Shown here: piece after piece, positions 7,718 to 17,276 of the stretch
Position numbering within the stretch: position 1 is the stretch's first letter
How the letters are laid out: each line of letters begins with the position of its first letter
Assembly (NCBI GenBank): GCA_002150995.1
Contig: MDHJ01000001.1
Location: 186,001 to 250,000, forward strand
Length of the DNA stretch: 64,000 nucleotides
Source: Clavibacter michiganensis
GTDB lineage: Bacteria > Actinomycetota > Actinomycetes > Actinomycetales > Microbacteriaceae
Direction of reading: 5' to 3'
Notes under the pieces: model-generated
Told to the model about the DNA's origin: nothing
Database searches by the model: none
What the model saw: only the letters and a program-made list of their open reading frames with translations
Position numbers and translations under genes: made by a program

Positions 7718-9127
7718 ATGGACGACCCGGCAGGGCAGGCCGACCTGCCCAGCACGAGCACGAGCACGAGCGCAGTGAGCGCCGCCGACGCGGCCGCCGC
7801 CGCCGACGCGGCCGTCGTCGCCGCCCGGTGGAAGCGCAACGCCACCCTGTTCCTCAGCGGTCAGACGGTGTCGCTGTTCGGCTCGATGCTCGTCCAGTAC
7901 GCGGTCATGTGGTACGTCACGTTCGAGACCCGCTCGGGCCTCGCGATCGCGCTCTACGCCGTCTGCGCGTTCCTGCCGCAGGGGATCGTCTCCATCTTCG
8001 GCGGCACGCTCGCCGACCGCATGAACCGGCGGGTGCTGGTCATCGCGTCCGACAGCACCATCGCCGTGGTCACGCTCGCGCTCGCCCTGCTGATGATGAA
8101 CGGGGTCACCGACCTCTGGATCATCCTGCTCGCCGTGGCCGTCCGCTCGGTCGGCGCCGGGTTCCAGACGCCCGCGGTGCAGGCGATGATCCCGCAGATC
8201 GTGCCGCCCGAGCAGCTGCTGCGCGTCAACGGGATCTTCGGCACCATCCAGTCGGCCATGGCCCTGCTCGCGCCCGCGGCGGCGGGCGCGATCTTCGCCG
8301 CGTACGGACTCGTGCCGCTGTTCTTCGTCGACGCGATCACGGCCGCCATCGGCATCGCGTTCCTGCTGTCGGTGGCCGTGCCGACGCTCGCCTCGATCGC
8401 CGACAAGACCTCGACGTACCGCGAGGACCTCGTGGAGGGGATCCGCTACATCGGCGGCAACCCGGTCGTCCGGTGGCTGCTGGTGGTATTCGCGATCATC
8501 TTCCTGCTCACGGTGGCGCCGTCGTTCATCACGCCGCTGCTCGTGGCCCGCACCTACGGCACCGAGGTGTGGATGGTGACGGTGCTCGAGATCGCCTTCA
8601 GCGTCGGGATGCTGGGCGGCGGCGCGCTCGTGTCGACCCTGTTCGCGAAGTCCGACCGCATGACGCTGATCCTCGTGAGCTGCTTCGGCTTCGCGGTCTT
8701 CACGGCGGGCCTCGGCCTCAGCCCCAACCTCTGGGTGTTCTACGGCTTCATGTTCGCCATCGGCCTGTTCGTGCCGCTGTTCTCGGCTCCCTTCATGACG
8801 CTCGTGCAGGAGACGGTCGCGCCCGAGATGCACGGCCGGGTGTTCAGCTACGTCGGCATCGTCATGGCGCTCGCGACCCCGATCGGCGCGGTCGCGTTCG
8901 GCCCCCTCGCCGACGTGTTCAGCGTGCAGGCTCTGCTGGTCGCGGCGGGGATCATCACGGTCGTCGTCATCTCGGTGGCCATCTCGCTGCCGTCGGGCCG
9001 CGCGGCGATCCGGCTGGCCCGCGCGAAGAAGGCCGAGGCGGACGCGGCGGACGCCGATCCCGACGGCGCCCCCGCGGCGTCCGGCGCGACCCCGGTCGAC
9101 CCGGCGCGCGCGACGCCCGGCTCCTAG
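7718..9127 (+). CDS. MFS transporter, EntS/macrolide-efflux type
   Basis: 469 aa with twelve predicted helices, preceded by a roughly 40-residue soluble tail rich in Ser-Thr repeats and Ala-Asp. The first helix region (NATLFLSGQTVSLFGSMLVQYAVMWYV) and the loop GGTLADRMNRRVLVIASD match MFS permeases of the EntS / MefA-like group, which export siderophores or drugs by proton antiport. The C-terminus is cytoplasmic and charged. Its stop codon overlaps that of the convergent small gene by 3 nt. The substrate is unknown. Confidence 0.88.
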   Translation: MDDPAGQADLPSTSTSTSAVSAADAAAAADAAVVAARWKRNATLFLSGQTVSLFGSMLVQYAVMWYVTFETRSGLAIALYAVCAFLPQGIVSIFGGTLADRMNRRVLVIASDSTIAVVTLALALLMMNGVTDLWIILLAVAVRSVGAGFQTPAVQAMIPQIVPPEQLLRVNGIFGTIQSAMALLAPAAAGAIFAAYGLVPLFFVDAITAAIGIAFLLSVAVPTLASIADKTSTYREDLVEGIRYIGGNPVVRWLLVVFAIIFLLTVAPSFITPLLVARTYGTEVWMVTVLEIAFSVGMLGGGALVSTLFAKSDRMTLILVSCFGFAVFTAGLGLSPNLWVFYGFMFAIGLFVPLFSAPFMTLVQETVAPEMHGRVFSYVGIVMALATPIGAVAFGPLADVFSVQALLVAAGIITVVVISVAISLPSGRAAIRLARAKKAEADAADADPDGAPAASGATPVDPARATPGS

Positions 9128-9360
9128 CCGGCCGCGGGGTCGCGGGGCGGGGCGTCCGGGCCGGCGGCCTCCGCGTCGTCCGCGTGCGCGGCCGCGTCCC
9201 GCGCCATGTCCGCCCTCTGGGTGCGGCGCGCGAGGACGATCACCACGGCCAGGAGCACGAGCGCCACCACGCCCAGCACGATGTGCCCGGTGCGCAGCAG
9301 GGCGAGCCCGCCGAGCAGCAGCACGGGCAGGGCGAGGAGGTAGGGGAGTCGGGCGTCCAC
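9124..9360 (-). CDS. Small membrane protein, two helices
   Basis: 78 aa: two hydrophobic helices near residues 5-22 and 27-45, then a charged cytoplasmic tail rich in Ala, Asp and Pro. GTG 9360 lies 6 nt behind CAGGCT on the minus strand, so it probably has its own leaderless promoter even though the TPR gene lies just upstream. The stop overlaps the MFS stop. No family recognised. Confidence 0.6.
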   Translation of the reverse strand: MDARLPYLLALPVLLLGGLALLRTGHIVLGVVALVLLAVVIVLARRTQRADMARDAAAHADDAEAAGPDAPPRDPAAG

Positions 9361-9364
9361 GCGT

Positions 9365-9904
9365 TCAGCCTGGCAGGTCGGATCGTGCGTCGCTGCCGTC
9401 GTCGCTGTCGCTGCCTCCGCCGCTGGCGCGCTCCGCGAGCTCGTCCGCGTAGGCCGCGACCGCCCGGCCGTACGCCGGCAGCGTGGGCGCGAGCCGTCGG
9501 AGCGCGACGGCCAGCGCCTCCGTCGGGCGTCCCGCGTCGTGCAGCGCGAGCGCGAGGAACGCGTCGCGTCCCGGCGCGTGCTCGTCGTCGGGCAGCGCCT
9601 CCAGGAGGTCGACCGCCTCCGCGGCCTCGCCGACGTTCCGCAGCGAGCTCGCGAGCTGGATCACCGCGAGCGGACGGTGCCCGGCATCCAGGCCGCCCGC
9701 GATCGCCGCCCGGTACAGCGGCACGGCCTCCGCCTCGCGGCCCACGAGGTCGTGCGCGCACGCCAGCTCGAAGAGCGCCCGCGGATCCCCGGCCGGGCGC
9801 TCCGCGACCAGCTCCCGCATCGCGGCGACGGTCTCGTCCGCGCGCTCGTCGTCGGCGGCCGCCCAGAAGGCGGCGACCCGGGCGTCCCAGTCGTCGTGGT
9901 CCAT
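9365..9904 (-). CDS. Tetratricopeptide-repeat protein
   Basis: 179 aa, soluble. Helical repeats of TPR type cover about residues 10-150 (DPRALFELACAHDLVGREAEAVPLYRAAIAGGL; PLAVIQLASSLRNVGEAAEAVDLLEAL; DAFLALALHDAGRPTEALAVAL in succession). The C-terminal tail is Gly/Ser/Asp-rich. Such small actinobacterial TPR proteins are usually annotated only by fold; a scaffolding role is inferred. The start is supported by CAGGCT 6 nt upstream of the ATG. Confidence 0.8.
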   Translation of the reverse strand: MDHDDWDARVAAFWAAADDERADETVAAMRELVAERPAGDPRALFELACAHDLVGREAEAVPLYRAAIAGGLDAGHRPLAVIQLASSLRNVGEAAEAVDLLEALPDDEHAPGRDAFLALALHDAGRPTEALAVALRRLAPTLPAYGRAVAAYADELAERASGGGSDSDDGSDARSDLPG

Positions 9905-9910
9905 GGACCC

Positions 9911-9916
9911 AGCCTG
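9911..9916 (-). promoter_or_regulatory. -10 of TPR gene (leaderless)
   Basis: CAGGCT on the minus strand with a 6-nt gap to ATG 9904. The same hexamer and spacing precede the small genes starting at 9360 (9367-9372) and 10264 (10271-10276). Confidence 0.55.
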
Positions 9917-9928
9917 TCAGGCCGGGAG

Positions 9929-10264
9929 TCAGTCCCCGGGCGCGGCAGGGGGCGCCGCGGAGGGCGCCGGCGCCGCGTCGTCGGGGTCCGCGTCCGCGCG
10001 CTCGGCCGCACGACGACGGCGCGACGCCCGTGTGGCGCGGAGGACGATCCACACGCAGGAGCCGCCCACGACCAGCACCACCCACGTGCTCCGCACCGGA
10101 CCCTGCGGGAGGAAGGCCGCGACCACCATCAGCGGGATGACCGCGTAGAACTGGAAGATGAACGTGCTGGTGCGCACGTCCTCGCGCTCCCGGTCCTCCT
10201 CCGGCGTCGACCGGCGCAGCCAGTGCGAGACCGGCGACTCGGCCCGGTCGTCATCGTCGTCCAT
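9929..10264 (-). CDS. Small membrane protein, two helices
   Basis: 111 aa. An acidic N-terminus (MDDDDDRAESP) and a charged stretch precede two helices at about residues 34-52 and 60-75. A basic cluster (RATRASRRRRAAERADAD) and a Pro/Ala tail follow. The positive-inside rule places both termini in the cytoplasm. It has its own CAGGCT-N6-ATG promoter. Function unknown. Confidence 0.6.
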   Translation of the reverse strand: MDDDDDRAESPVSHWLRRSTPEEDREREDVRTSTFIFQFYAVIPLMVVAAFLPQGPVRSTWVVLVVGGSCVWIVLRATRASRRRRAAERADADPDDAAPAPSAAPPAAPGD

Positions 10265-10295
10265 CCCGCGAGCCTGACAGGTCTGCTGGGCCGGA

Positions 10296-11306
10296 TCAGC
10301 GCCGCGGGGCCGGCGCCGGCGCGGTCGTCGCCCGTCGGACGAGCCGGGTGGGCAGCTGCACCCGCATGGCGTCGGGCTCGGTGCCGCCCATGAGCGACAT
10401 GAGCAGGTCCACAGCGGTGGTGCCGAGTCGCTGCATCGGCTGGCGGATCGTGGTGAGCGGCGGCGTCATCTGCGACGCCTCGGGGATGTCGTCGAAGCCG
10501 ATGACGGAGAGGTCCTCGGGCACGCGGATGCCCAGCTCCGCCGCCACCTGGAGGATCGCGATGCCCGAGAGGTCGTTGGCGGCGAAGATCGCGGTCGGGC
10601 GGTCCGGCATCGACAGGAGGGCCCGCGCGGGCTCCCGCGCCGGTGCCGTGAGGAACAGGCCCGAGCGCACGAGCGCCGGGTCGAAGGCGATGCCCGCGTC
10701 CTGCAGGGCGCGCCGGTACCCGGCCTCGCGGAGGCTCGCCGAGCGGAGGTCGGGGCGGCCAGCGAGGAAGGCGATCCGCCGGTGCCCGAGCTCCAGGAGG
10801 TGCCGGGTGGCCTGGAGCGCGCCGCCCAGGCTGTCCGACTCGACGCTCGGCAGGTCGGCGGGCCCCGTGTGCGGGTCGATCGAGACCACGGGGATCTCGG
10901 TGCTGGCGGTCACCACCGTCGGCGTGACCATGATCGCGCCGTCGATGAGCGTGCCGCTCAGGCGGCTCAGCGACCGGCGCTCCCACCCGGCTCCGTCGGC
11001 CTGGCGCGAGCCGCTGTACGCCAGCAGGTCGTAGCGCGAGCGGCGGAGCGCGGCGCTCACGCCCTTGAGGATCTCGGCGCTGAACGGCTCGAAGTCGGCC
11101 ACCAGGACGCCGATCACGCCGGTGCGGTGGGAGCGCATGCTGCTCGCGACGAGGCTCGACTCGTAGCCGAGGCGCTCGACGACCTCCATGACGCGGCGGG
11201 AGGTCTCGGCCGAGATCCCGTAGCGGCCGTTGACGGCCTTGGAGACGGTCGACACCGAGACGCCGGCGGCAGCGGCGACGTCGTGGATCGTGGGGCGGCG
11301 GGTCAT
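10296..11306 (-). CDS. LacI-family transcriptional regulator
   Basis: 336 aa. The LacI HTH is at residues 3-50 (PTIHDVAAAAGVSVSTVSKAV), followed by the hinge helix (SSLVASSMRS) and a periplasmic-binding-like sugar domain ending with DLSVIGFDDIPEASQMTPPLTTIRQP, a LacI hallmark. ATG 11306 lies 7 nt behind TAGGGT (11314-11319). It is divergent from the sugar ABC/GH3 operon, with AAACGTTT at 11343-11350 between them, so it probably represses that operon and itself until a GH3-released sugar binds. Confidence 0.93.
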   Translation of the reverse strand: MTRRPTIHDVAAAAGVSVSTVSKAVNGRYGISAETSRRVMEVVERLGYESSLVASSMRSHRTGVIGVLVADFEPFSAEILKGVSAALRRSRYDLLAYSGSRQADGAGWERRSLSRLSGTLIDGAIMVTPTVVTASTEIPVVSIDPHTGPADLPSVESDSLGGALQATRHLLELGHRRIAFLAGRPDLRSASLREAGYRRALQDAGIAFDPALVRSGLFLTAPAREPARALLSMPDRPTAIFAANDLSGIAILQVAAELGIRVPEDLSVIGFDDIPEASQMTPPLTTIRQPMQRLGTTAVDLLMSLMGGTEPDAMRVQLPTRLVRRATTAPAPAPRR

Positions 11307-11313
11307 GCAGTGG

Positions 11314-11319
11314 ACCCTA
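11314..11319 (-). promoter_or_regulatory. -10 of lacI-type gene
   Basis: TAGGGT on the minus strand, 7 nt from ATG 11306. The operator at 11343-11350 falls near its -35 position. Confidence 0.5.
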
Positions 11320-11342
11320 CGCCTGCAGGAAAAGGATTTCGA

Positions 11343-11350
11343 AAACGTTT
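11343..11350. promoter_or_regulatory. LacI-type operator core AAACGTTT
   Basis: A perfect 8-bp palindrome with the central CG typical of LacI/CcpA-type sites, in the AT-rich block TTTCGAAAACGTTTGAC. It overlaps TTTGAC (11348-11353), a plausible -35 of the rightward sugar operon with GACACT near 11373 as -10. Expected ligand: the LacI regulator encoded next to it. Confidence 0.65.
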
Positions 11351-11542
11351 GACGATTGCGCGGAGCGCGGCCGACACTGTCACGACCGGCCCCCGTCAGG
11401 AGGTCGCGGCACCGCATGGACGCGGCGTCGCGACCGTCTCCGGCGCGGATCCGGGACGTGCCGTGGCCCCACAGCATCCGGCCGCGCACGAGCACGACAC
11501 CCCCCCGACACCCGCCAGGGTGCGCTCAATGAAGAGGACAGG

Positions 11543-12841
11543 TTGGACAAGATGAAGGCACGGAAGATCCTCACGGGATCCGCGGCCCTGCTCGTGGGGG
11601 CGCTCGCCCTCACCGGCTGCAGCGGCGGCGGCTCCGGCAGCGACGACGGCGGTCCCGTCGAGATGACGCTGTGGCAGAACTCCACCACCGGCCCGGGCAA
11701 GGCGTTCTGGGAGAAGACCACGGCGGACTTCAACGCCGCGAACCCGGGCGTCACGGTCACGGCCACGTCGATCCAGAACGAGGACCTCGACGGCAAGCTG
11801 CAGACCGCCCTCAACTCGGGCGACGCGCCCGACATCTTCCTGCAGCGCGGTGGCGGCAAGCTCGCCGCCACGGTCGCGGCGGGCCAGGTCATGGACATCA
11901 CCGACGGCATCTCCGCCGACGTGAAGGCCGAGATCTCGCAGGGCGCGTTCGACGCGAACTCCATCGACGGCAAGGCGTACGCCATGCCCGTCGCCGTGCT
12001 CCCCAGCGGCATCTTCTACAGCCAGGACCTCTTCGCGGCCGCCGGCATCACGGAGACGCCGACCACCATGGACGAGCTCGACGCCGCCGTCGAGAAGCTG
12101 AAGGGCTCGGGCGTCGCGCCCATCGCCCTCGGCGCCAAGGACGCGTGGCCCGCCGCGCACTGGTACTTCAACTTCGCGCTCCGCGAGTGCTCCTCGGAGA
12201 CGCTCGAGAAGGCGGCGACGGACAAGGACTTCAGCGACGACTGCTGGATCGCGGCGGGCGAGGACGTGCAGGCCCTCGTCGACACCGAGCCGTTCAACGA
12301 CGGCTTCCTCACCACGGCGGCGCAGCAGGGCGCCGGCAGCTCTGCCGGCCTCATCGCCAACAAGCAGGCCGCCATGGAGCTCATGGGCGCCTGGGACCCG
12401 GGAGTCATCGCGGGCCTCACCCCCGACCAGAAGCCGCTGGCCGACCTGTCCTGGTTCCCCTTCCCCGAGATCTCGGGCGGCGAGGGCGAGGCGGGCTCGA
12501 TCATGGGCGGCATCGACGGCTACTCCTGCTCCGCGCAGGCGCCGAAGGAGTGCGTCGACTTCCTCAACTACATCGGCACCGCCGACGTGCAGAAGGAGTA
12601 CTACGCGGCCTTCAACGCCCCGCCCGTGAACACCGAGGCGCAGACCGCGGTCACCGAGCCGTACCTCCAGGAGATCCTGGCCGCGTACAACGACGCGCCC
12701 TACGTCTCCCAGTGGCTCGACACGGTCTACGGCCTGAACGTCGGCAACGCGATGAACGTCGGCGTCGTCGACCTCATGGCGGGCGACGGCAGCCCGGAGA
12801 AGCTCATCCAGACCGTCGGCGACGCCGCCAAGAAGGCCTAG
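11543..12841 (+). CDS. Sugar ABC transporter substrate-binding lipoprotein
   Basis: 432 aa of the extracellular solute-binding family 1. The signal peptide ends in a lipobox (LALTGC, Cys26). The mature chain has the family pattern: VEMTLWQNSTTGPGKAFW start, NSGDAPDIFLQ, IDGKAYAMPV and AMELMGAWDPGV. The TTG start at 11543 has AGAGGA 4 nt upstream; ATG 11552 is a possible alternative and changes only three residues. It captures a sugar or oligosaccharide at the membrane surface for the two permeases that follow. No ATPase is encoded here, so a shared MsiK-type ATPase elsewhere is expected. Confidence 0.93.
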   Translation: MDKMKARKILTGSAALLVGALALTGCSGGGSGSDDGGPVEMTLWQNSTTGPGKAFWEKTTADFNAANPGVTVTATSIQNEDLDGKLQTALNSGDAPDIFLQRGGGKLAATVAAGQVMDITDGISADVKAEISQGAFDANSIDGKAYAMPVAVLPSGIFYSQDLFAAAGITETPTTMDELDAAVEKLKGSGVAPIALGAKDAWPAAHWYFNFALRECSSETLEKAATDKDFSDDCWIAAGEDVQALVDTEPFNDGFLTTAAQQGAGSSAGLIANKQAAMELMGAWDPGVIAGLTPDQKPLADLSWFPFPEISGGEGEAGSIMGGIDGYSCSAQAPKECVDFLNYIGTADVQKEYYAAFNAPPVNTEAQTAVTEPYLQEILAAYNDAPYVSQWLDTVYGLNVGNAMNVGVVDLMAGDGSPEKLIQTVGDAAKKA

Positions 12842-12851
12842 GCGACCCGAC

Positions 12852-13876
12852 ATGACGATCCGCGAGAGCTCGCTCGACGAGCAGCGTCCCGCGGCTGATC
12901 CTGCACACCCCGAGGGCGGCGTCGCGACGACGCCGCCCTCGGCGGTGCGTGCGCGACGCCGCGGCCTCGGCTGGACCGGTCGCCTCGAGGTCCTGATCCT
13001 CGTGGGCCCGGCCCTCCTCTTCTTCCTGGGCTTCGTCATCTACCCCGTGGTGATGGCGGCCTACTACGGCTTCTTCAGCTGGCAGGGCTTCGGCCCGCCC
13101 ACGGTGTTCGTGGGATTCCGGAACTACATCACGATCCTCCAGGACCCCACGTTCCACGAGGCGCTGATGCACAACGCCGTGATCGTGGTGCTGTCGCTCG
13201 TGCTGCAGGGCCCGGTCGCGATCCTCGTGGCGCTGCTGCTGAACCGGAAGCTCCGCGGCCAGTCGATCATCCGCGTGCTGATCTTCGTGCCGTACGTCAT
13301 CTCCGAGGTCGTCGTCGGCACCGGCTGGAGCCTCATGCTCCAGGGCTCCGGCGCCCTCAACGGCTTCCTCGCGAACATCGGGCTGGCGGACCTCCAGCAG
13401 GACTGGCTCGCCAACCCCGACATCGCCATCTGGTCGCTCATGACGATCATCACGTGGAAGTACATCGGCTTCGCGGTGATCCTCTTCCTCGCCGGCCTCC
13501 AGGGCATCCCGAGGAGCTCTCCGAGGCGGCCGCCATCGACGGCGCGTCGTACTGGCAGATCCAGCGGCGCATCACGCTGCCGCTGCTCGCGCCGACGCTG
13601 CGCATCTGGGCGTTCCTGTCGATCATCGGCTCGCTGCAGCTGTTCGACCTCGTCTACATCATCTGGGGCCAGTACATCTCGGCCACCGCGGGCACCTCGA
13701 CCATGGCCACGTACCTCGTGGCCAACGGGCGCGGATCCGGCAACTACGGGTACGGCAACGCCGTGGCCGTGGTGCTGTTCCTCGTCTCCCTGGTCGTCGC
13801 GCTCGTCTACCAGCGGTTCGTGCTCAACCGCGACACCGCCGGCGCCCTCACGGGCACGGGAAGGAAGAAGAAGTGA
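12852..13876 (+). CDS. Sugar ABC permease (MalF/MsmF type), single-base frameshift
   Basis: As written, frame 1 runs to ...LFLAGLQGIP and then reads nonsense; the downstream frame resumes with EELSEAAAIDGASYWQIQRR and ends GTGRKKK at 13876. One added G near 13511 (CCCGAGG to CCCGGAGG) restores an uninterrupted 341-aa permease with six helices and the EAA loop (EAAAIDGASYWQ...P) that contacts the ATPase. The break falls exactly at the start of the EAA loop. Because the repair is one base and the C-terminus is fully conserved in style, I treat it as one gene and suspect a sequence error. It lies 10 nt after the binding-protein gene. Confidence 0.85.
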
Positions 13877-14778
13877 CCGTCGTCACCGCCGCTCCGCGCA
13901 ACGCGGACCTGGATCCCGCCTACTCGGCCAAGGCGCCGAAGCCCAAGCGGGCGAAGACGCCGGGGCAGGGGAGCAACCCGATCCCGTACCTCGTCGCGGT
14001 CGTGCTCATCGCCCTGATGCTGACGCCGGTGGCGTACATCATCCTCGGCGGGTTCCGCACGAACGCGCAGATCACGACCGACCCGGCGGGCTTCCCGTCG
14101 CCGTGGCAGATCCAGAACTACGTCGACGTCCTCACGGGCTCCATGTTCTGGCGCCAGGTGGGCAACTCGCTCATCGCCGCGATCGGCACCACGGTCGGCG
14201 CGGTCGTGCTCGGCCTCATGGCGAGCTACGTGCTGGCCCGGTACACGTTCTTCGGCCGGGGGGCGCTCTACGCGCTCTTCGCGTCGGGGCTCATGTTCCC
14301 CATCACCGTGGCGATCACGCCGCTGTACATCGTGATCCGCTCGCTCGGCCTCACGAACTCGCTGCCGGGGATCATCCTCCCGCAGATCGCGTTCGCGCTC
14401 CCGACGACGATCATCATCCTGGTGCCGTTCCTGCGGGCGATCCCGGACGAGATCCAGGAGGCCGCGTTCATCGACGGGTGCAGCCGCCTCGGGTTCTTCT
14501 TCCGCATGGTCGTGCGGCTGTCGATGCCCGGCGTCATCACGGTCGGGATCCTCGCGTTCATCGGCAGCTGGAACAGCTACCTGCTGCCCCTGTTCCTCCT
14601 CAGCGACGCGTCGATCTACACGCTGCCGCTCGGCGTCCAGTCGTTCTCGTCGCAGTACTCGGTCGACACGGCCAAGGTGCTCGCGTTCACGTCGCTGTCG
14701 ATGATCCCCGCGCTCGTGTTCTTCTCCGTCTTCGAGCGCCGCATCGTCGGCGGCCTCACCGGCGCGGTGAAGGGATGA
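13873..14778 (+). CDS. Sugar ABC permease (MalG/MsmG type)
   Basis: 301 aa, six helices, with the EAA loop EAAFIDGCSRLGFFFRMVV and the C-terminal segment FERRIVGGLTGAVKG typical of MalG-like permeases. GTG 13873 overlaps the stop of the first permease, and its own stop overlaps the GH3 start (ATGA), so the operon is tightly coupled. With the preceding permease it forms the membrane channel of the sugar importer. Confidence 0.93.
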   Translation: MTVVTAAPRNADLDPAYSAKAPKPKRAKTPGQGSNPIPYLVAVVLIALMLTPVAYIILGGFRTNAQITTDPAGFPSPWQIQNYVDVLTGSMFWRQVGNSLIAAIGTTVGAVVLGLMASYVLARYTFFGRGALYALFASGLMFPITVAITPLYIVIRSLGLTNSLPGIILPQIAFALPTTIIILVPFLRAIPDEIQEAAFIDGCSRLGFFFRMVVRLSMPGVITVGILAFIGSWNSYLLPLFLLSDASIYTLPLGVQSFSSQYSVDTAKVLAFTSLSMIPALVFFSVFERRIVGGLTGAVKG

Positions 14779-17152
14779 CCGGCGCGGAGGCGCCGGCGCC
14801 CGGCGCCGTGGAGCTGCCCGAGGTGTCGGAGCGCGTGCGCGAGCTGCACGCGCGCATGACCCTCGAGGAGAAGCTCGCGCAGATCGTCGGCTACTGGGTC
14901 GACCAGGGCGGCGAGGTCGTCGCGCCCATGCAGGGCGAGATGGCCACGACCGGCCGCTACGAAGAGGCCACCGAGCACGGCCTCGGACACCTCACCCGCG
15001 TGTACGGCACGCGGCCGGTGGATCCGGTGGAGCGCGCGTCGTGGCTGTGGGCCGAGCAGAGGCGGCTCCAGACGGAGACGCGGCTCGGCATCCCGGCGCT
15101 CGTGCACGAGGAGTGCCTCACGGGGCTCGCCGCGTGGCAGGCCGCCACGTTCCCCACGCCGCTCGCGTGGGGCGCGTCCTTCGACCCCGGCCTGGTCGAG
15201 GAGATGGCGGGCCTCATCGGCGGGTCGATGCGGGAGCTCGGCGTGCACCAGGGCCTCGCGCCCGTGCTCGACGTGATCCGCGACGCCCGCTGGGGTCGCG
15301 TCGACGAGTGCATCGCCGAGGACCCGTACGTGGTCGGCACCGTCGGCACCGCGTACGTGAAGGGGCTGCAGGGCGCGGGGATCCACGCCACGCTCAAGCA
15401 CTTCGTCGGCTACTCGGCGTCGCAGTCCGGGCGCAACCACGCGCCGGTGCACGTGGGCCCGCGCTTCGTGGAGGACGTGCTGCTGCCGCCCTTCGAGATG
15501 GCGGTGCTCGACGGCGGCGTGCGCTCGGTCATGAACTCGTACGCGGAGATCGACGGCGCGCCCGTCGGAGCCACCCCCGAGTACCTCACCGACGTGCTCC
15601 GCGGCCGCTGGGGCTTCGACGGGGTCGTCGTCTCCGACTACTTCTCCGTCGCGTTCCTCCAGGTGATGCACGCCGTCGCGGGCGACCGCGGCGAGGCGGC
15701 GGAGCTCGCGCTCGCGGCCGGCATCGACGTGGAGCTGCCCACCGGCGACGCGTACGTCGCGCCGCTGGCCGAGCGGATCCGCGCCGGGCTCGCCGACGAG
15801 TCGCTCGTCGACCGCGCGGTGCTCCGCGTGCTCGACGAGAAGGAGGAGCTGGGCCTGCTCGACGCGACCTTCGACGCGCCGCCCACGAGCATCGACCTCG
15901 ACACCCCGGCCCACCGGGACGTCGCGCGCCGCCTCGCGGAGGAGTCCGTGGTGCTGCTCGCGAACGACGGCACGCTGCCGCTCGCGTCGGCCGACCGGCC
16001 CGCGCCGCGCCGCATCGCGCTGATCGGCCCCAACGCCGACAGCGCCGAGGCGCTCATGGGCTGCTACTCGTTCGCCAACCACGTGCTCGCGCACCACCCG
16101 GGCACGCCGCTCGGGTTCGCGATCCCGACCGTGGCCGAGGCGCTGCGCAGCGAGCTGCCCGACAGCGAGCTGCTGCTCGTGGCCGGCGCCGAGGTGGAGG
16201 GCGACGACCGCTCCGGCTTCGAGGCCGCCGTCGACGCGGCCTGCCGCGCCGACCTCGCGGTCGTGGTCGTCGGCGACCGGGCTGGCCTGTTCGGCCGCGG
16301 CACGGTCGGCGAGGGCAACGACGTCGAGAGCCTCGACCTGCCGGGCGTGCAGCGCGAGCTGGTGGAGGCGATCCAGGCGACCGGGACCCCCGTGGTCATG
16401 GTGCTGCTCACCGGCCGGCCGTACGCGGTGGCGTGGGCGATCGAGGGCGAGTCCGCCCCCGCGGCCGTGCTGCAGGCGTTCTTCCCGGGCGAGGAGGGCG
16501 GATCCGCGATCGCGGGCGTGCTCTCCGGCCGGGTGTCGCCGTCGGGCCGCCTGCCGGTGTCGCTCCCGCGCTCCGCGGGCGCGCAGCCGTTCTCGTACCT
16601 GCACCCGATCCTGGGCGGCCCGTCGGAGGTGACGAGCGCCGATCCGACGCCCGTGCTCCCGTTCGGGCACGGCCTCTCGTACACGTCGTTCGCGCGCGCC
16701 GGCCTCGCGGTCGCGGCGAGCGAGGTGCGGGCGGGGAGTCGTTCACGGCGACCGTCGAGGTGCGCAACACGGGCGACCGCGACGGCACCGACGTGGTGCA
16801 GCTGTACGCCCGCGACGTGCAGGGCAGCGTGACGCGGCCCGTCGCGCAGCTGCTCGGCTACCTGCGGCTCGACCTCGCCGCCGGCGAGTCCGCGCGCGTC
16901 CAGTTCGAGGTGCCCACCACCCGCCTCGCCTTCACCGACCCGCGGTACCGCCGCATCGTCGAGCCGGGCGCGGTGGAGCTGTGGGTGGGGCCGTCGAGCG
17001 CCGTGAAGGAGACGGAGGCGGCGATCGCGATCACCGGGCCCGTGCACCACGTCACGATCCAGGACGAGCGGTACGTGCGCACGTCGGTGGAGCCGGTCGG
17101 CGCCTCCGCCGGCGCGCCGGCCGTCCCGGAGCGGGTGCTCGAGCCGAGCTGA
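14775..17152 (+). CDS. GH3 beta-glycosidase, single-base frameshift near C-terminus
   Basis: Cytoplasmic (no signal peptide), 792 aa after repair. The N-terminal GH3 TIM barrel includes KHFVGY, RSVMNSY and VVVSDY with the probable nucleophile Asp288. A second alpha/beta domain follows (VVVVGDRAGLFGRGTVGEGNDVESLDLP in order), then a C-terminal fibronectin-III-like domain. The frame breaks at the G-run 16733-16736 (GGGGAGTC); one extra G gives GESFTATVEVRNTGDRDGT and a proper FnIII end at 17152. As written the protein would stop at 16832 without that domain. Likely a beta-glucosidase/xylosidase that splits the imported oligosaccharide. Last gene of the operon, followed by a strong hairpin. Confidence 0.88.
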
Positions 17153-17170
17153 TCCGGCCGGTCCCGGCCC

Positions 17171-17228
17171 GCACGACGGAGCCCCGGCGCCGTGTCCTCG
17201 CGACGCGGCGGCCGGGGCTCCGTCGTGC
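17171..17228. terminator. Terminator of sugar operon, 18-bp perfect stem
   Basis: GCACGACGGAGCCCCGGC (17171-17188) pairs with 17211-17228 around a 22-nt loop. It sits between the GH3 gene and the convergent NmrA-like gene and can act both ways. Confidence 0.75.
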
Positions 17229-17276
17229 GGCCGGCTCGACGCCCGGAGCCGGATCGCCCGGGCCCAGATCGCCCGT

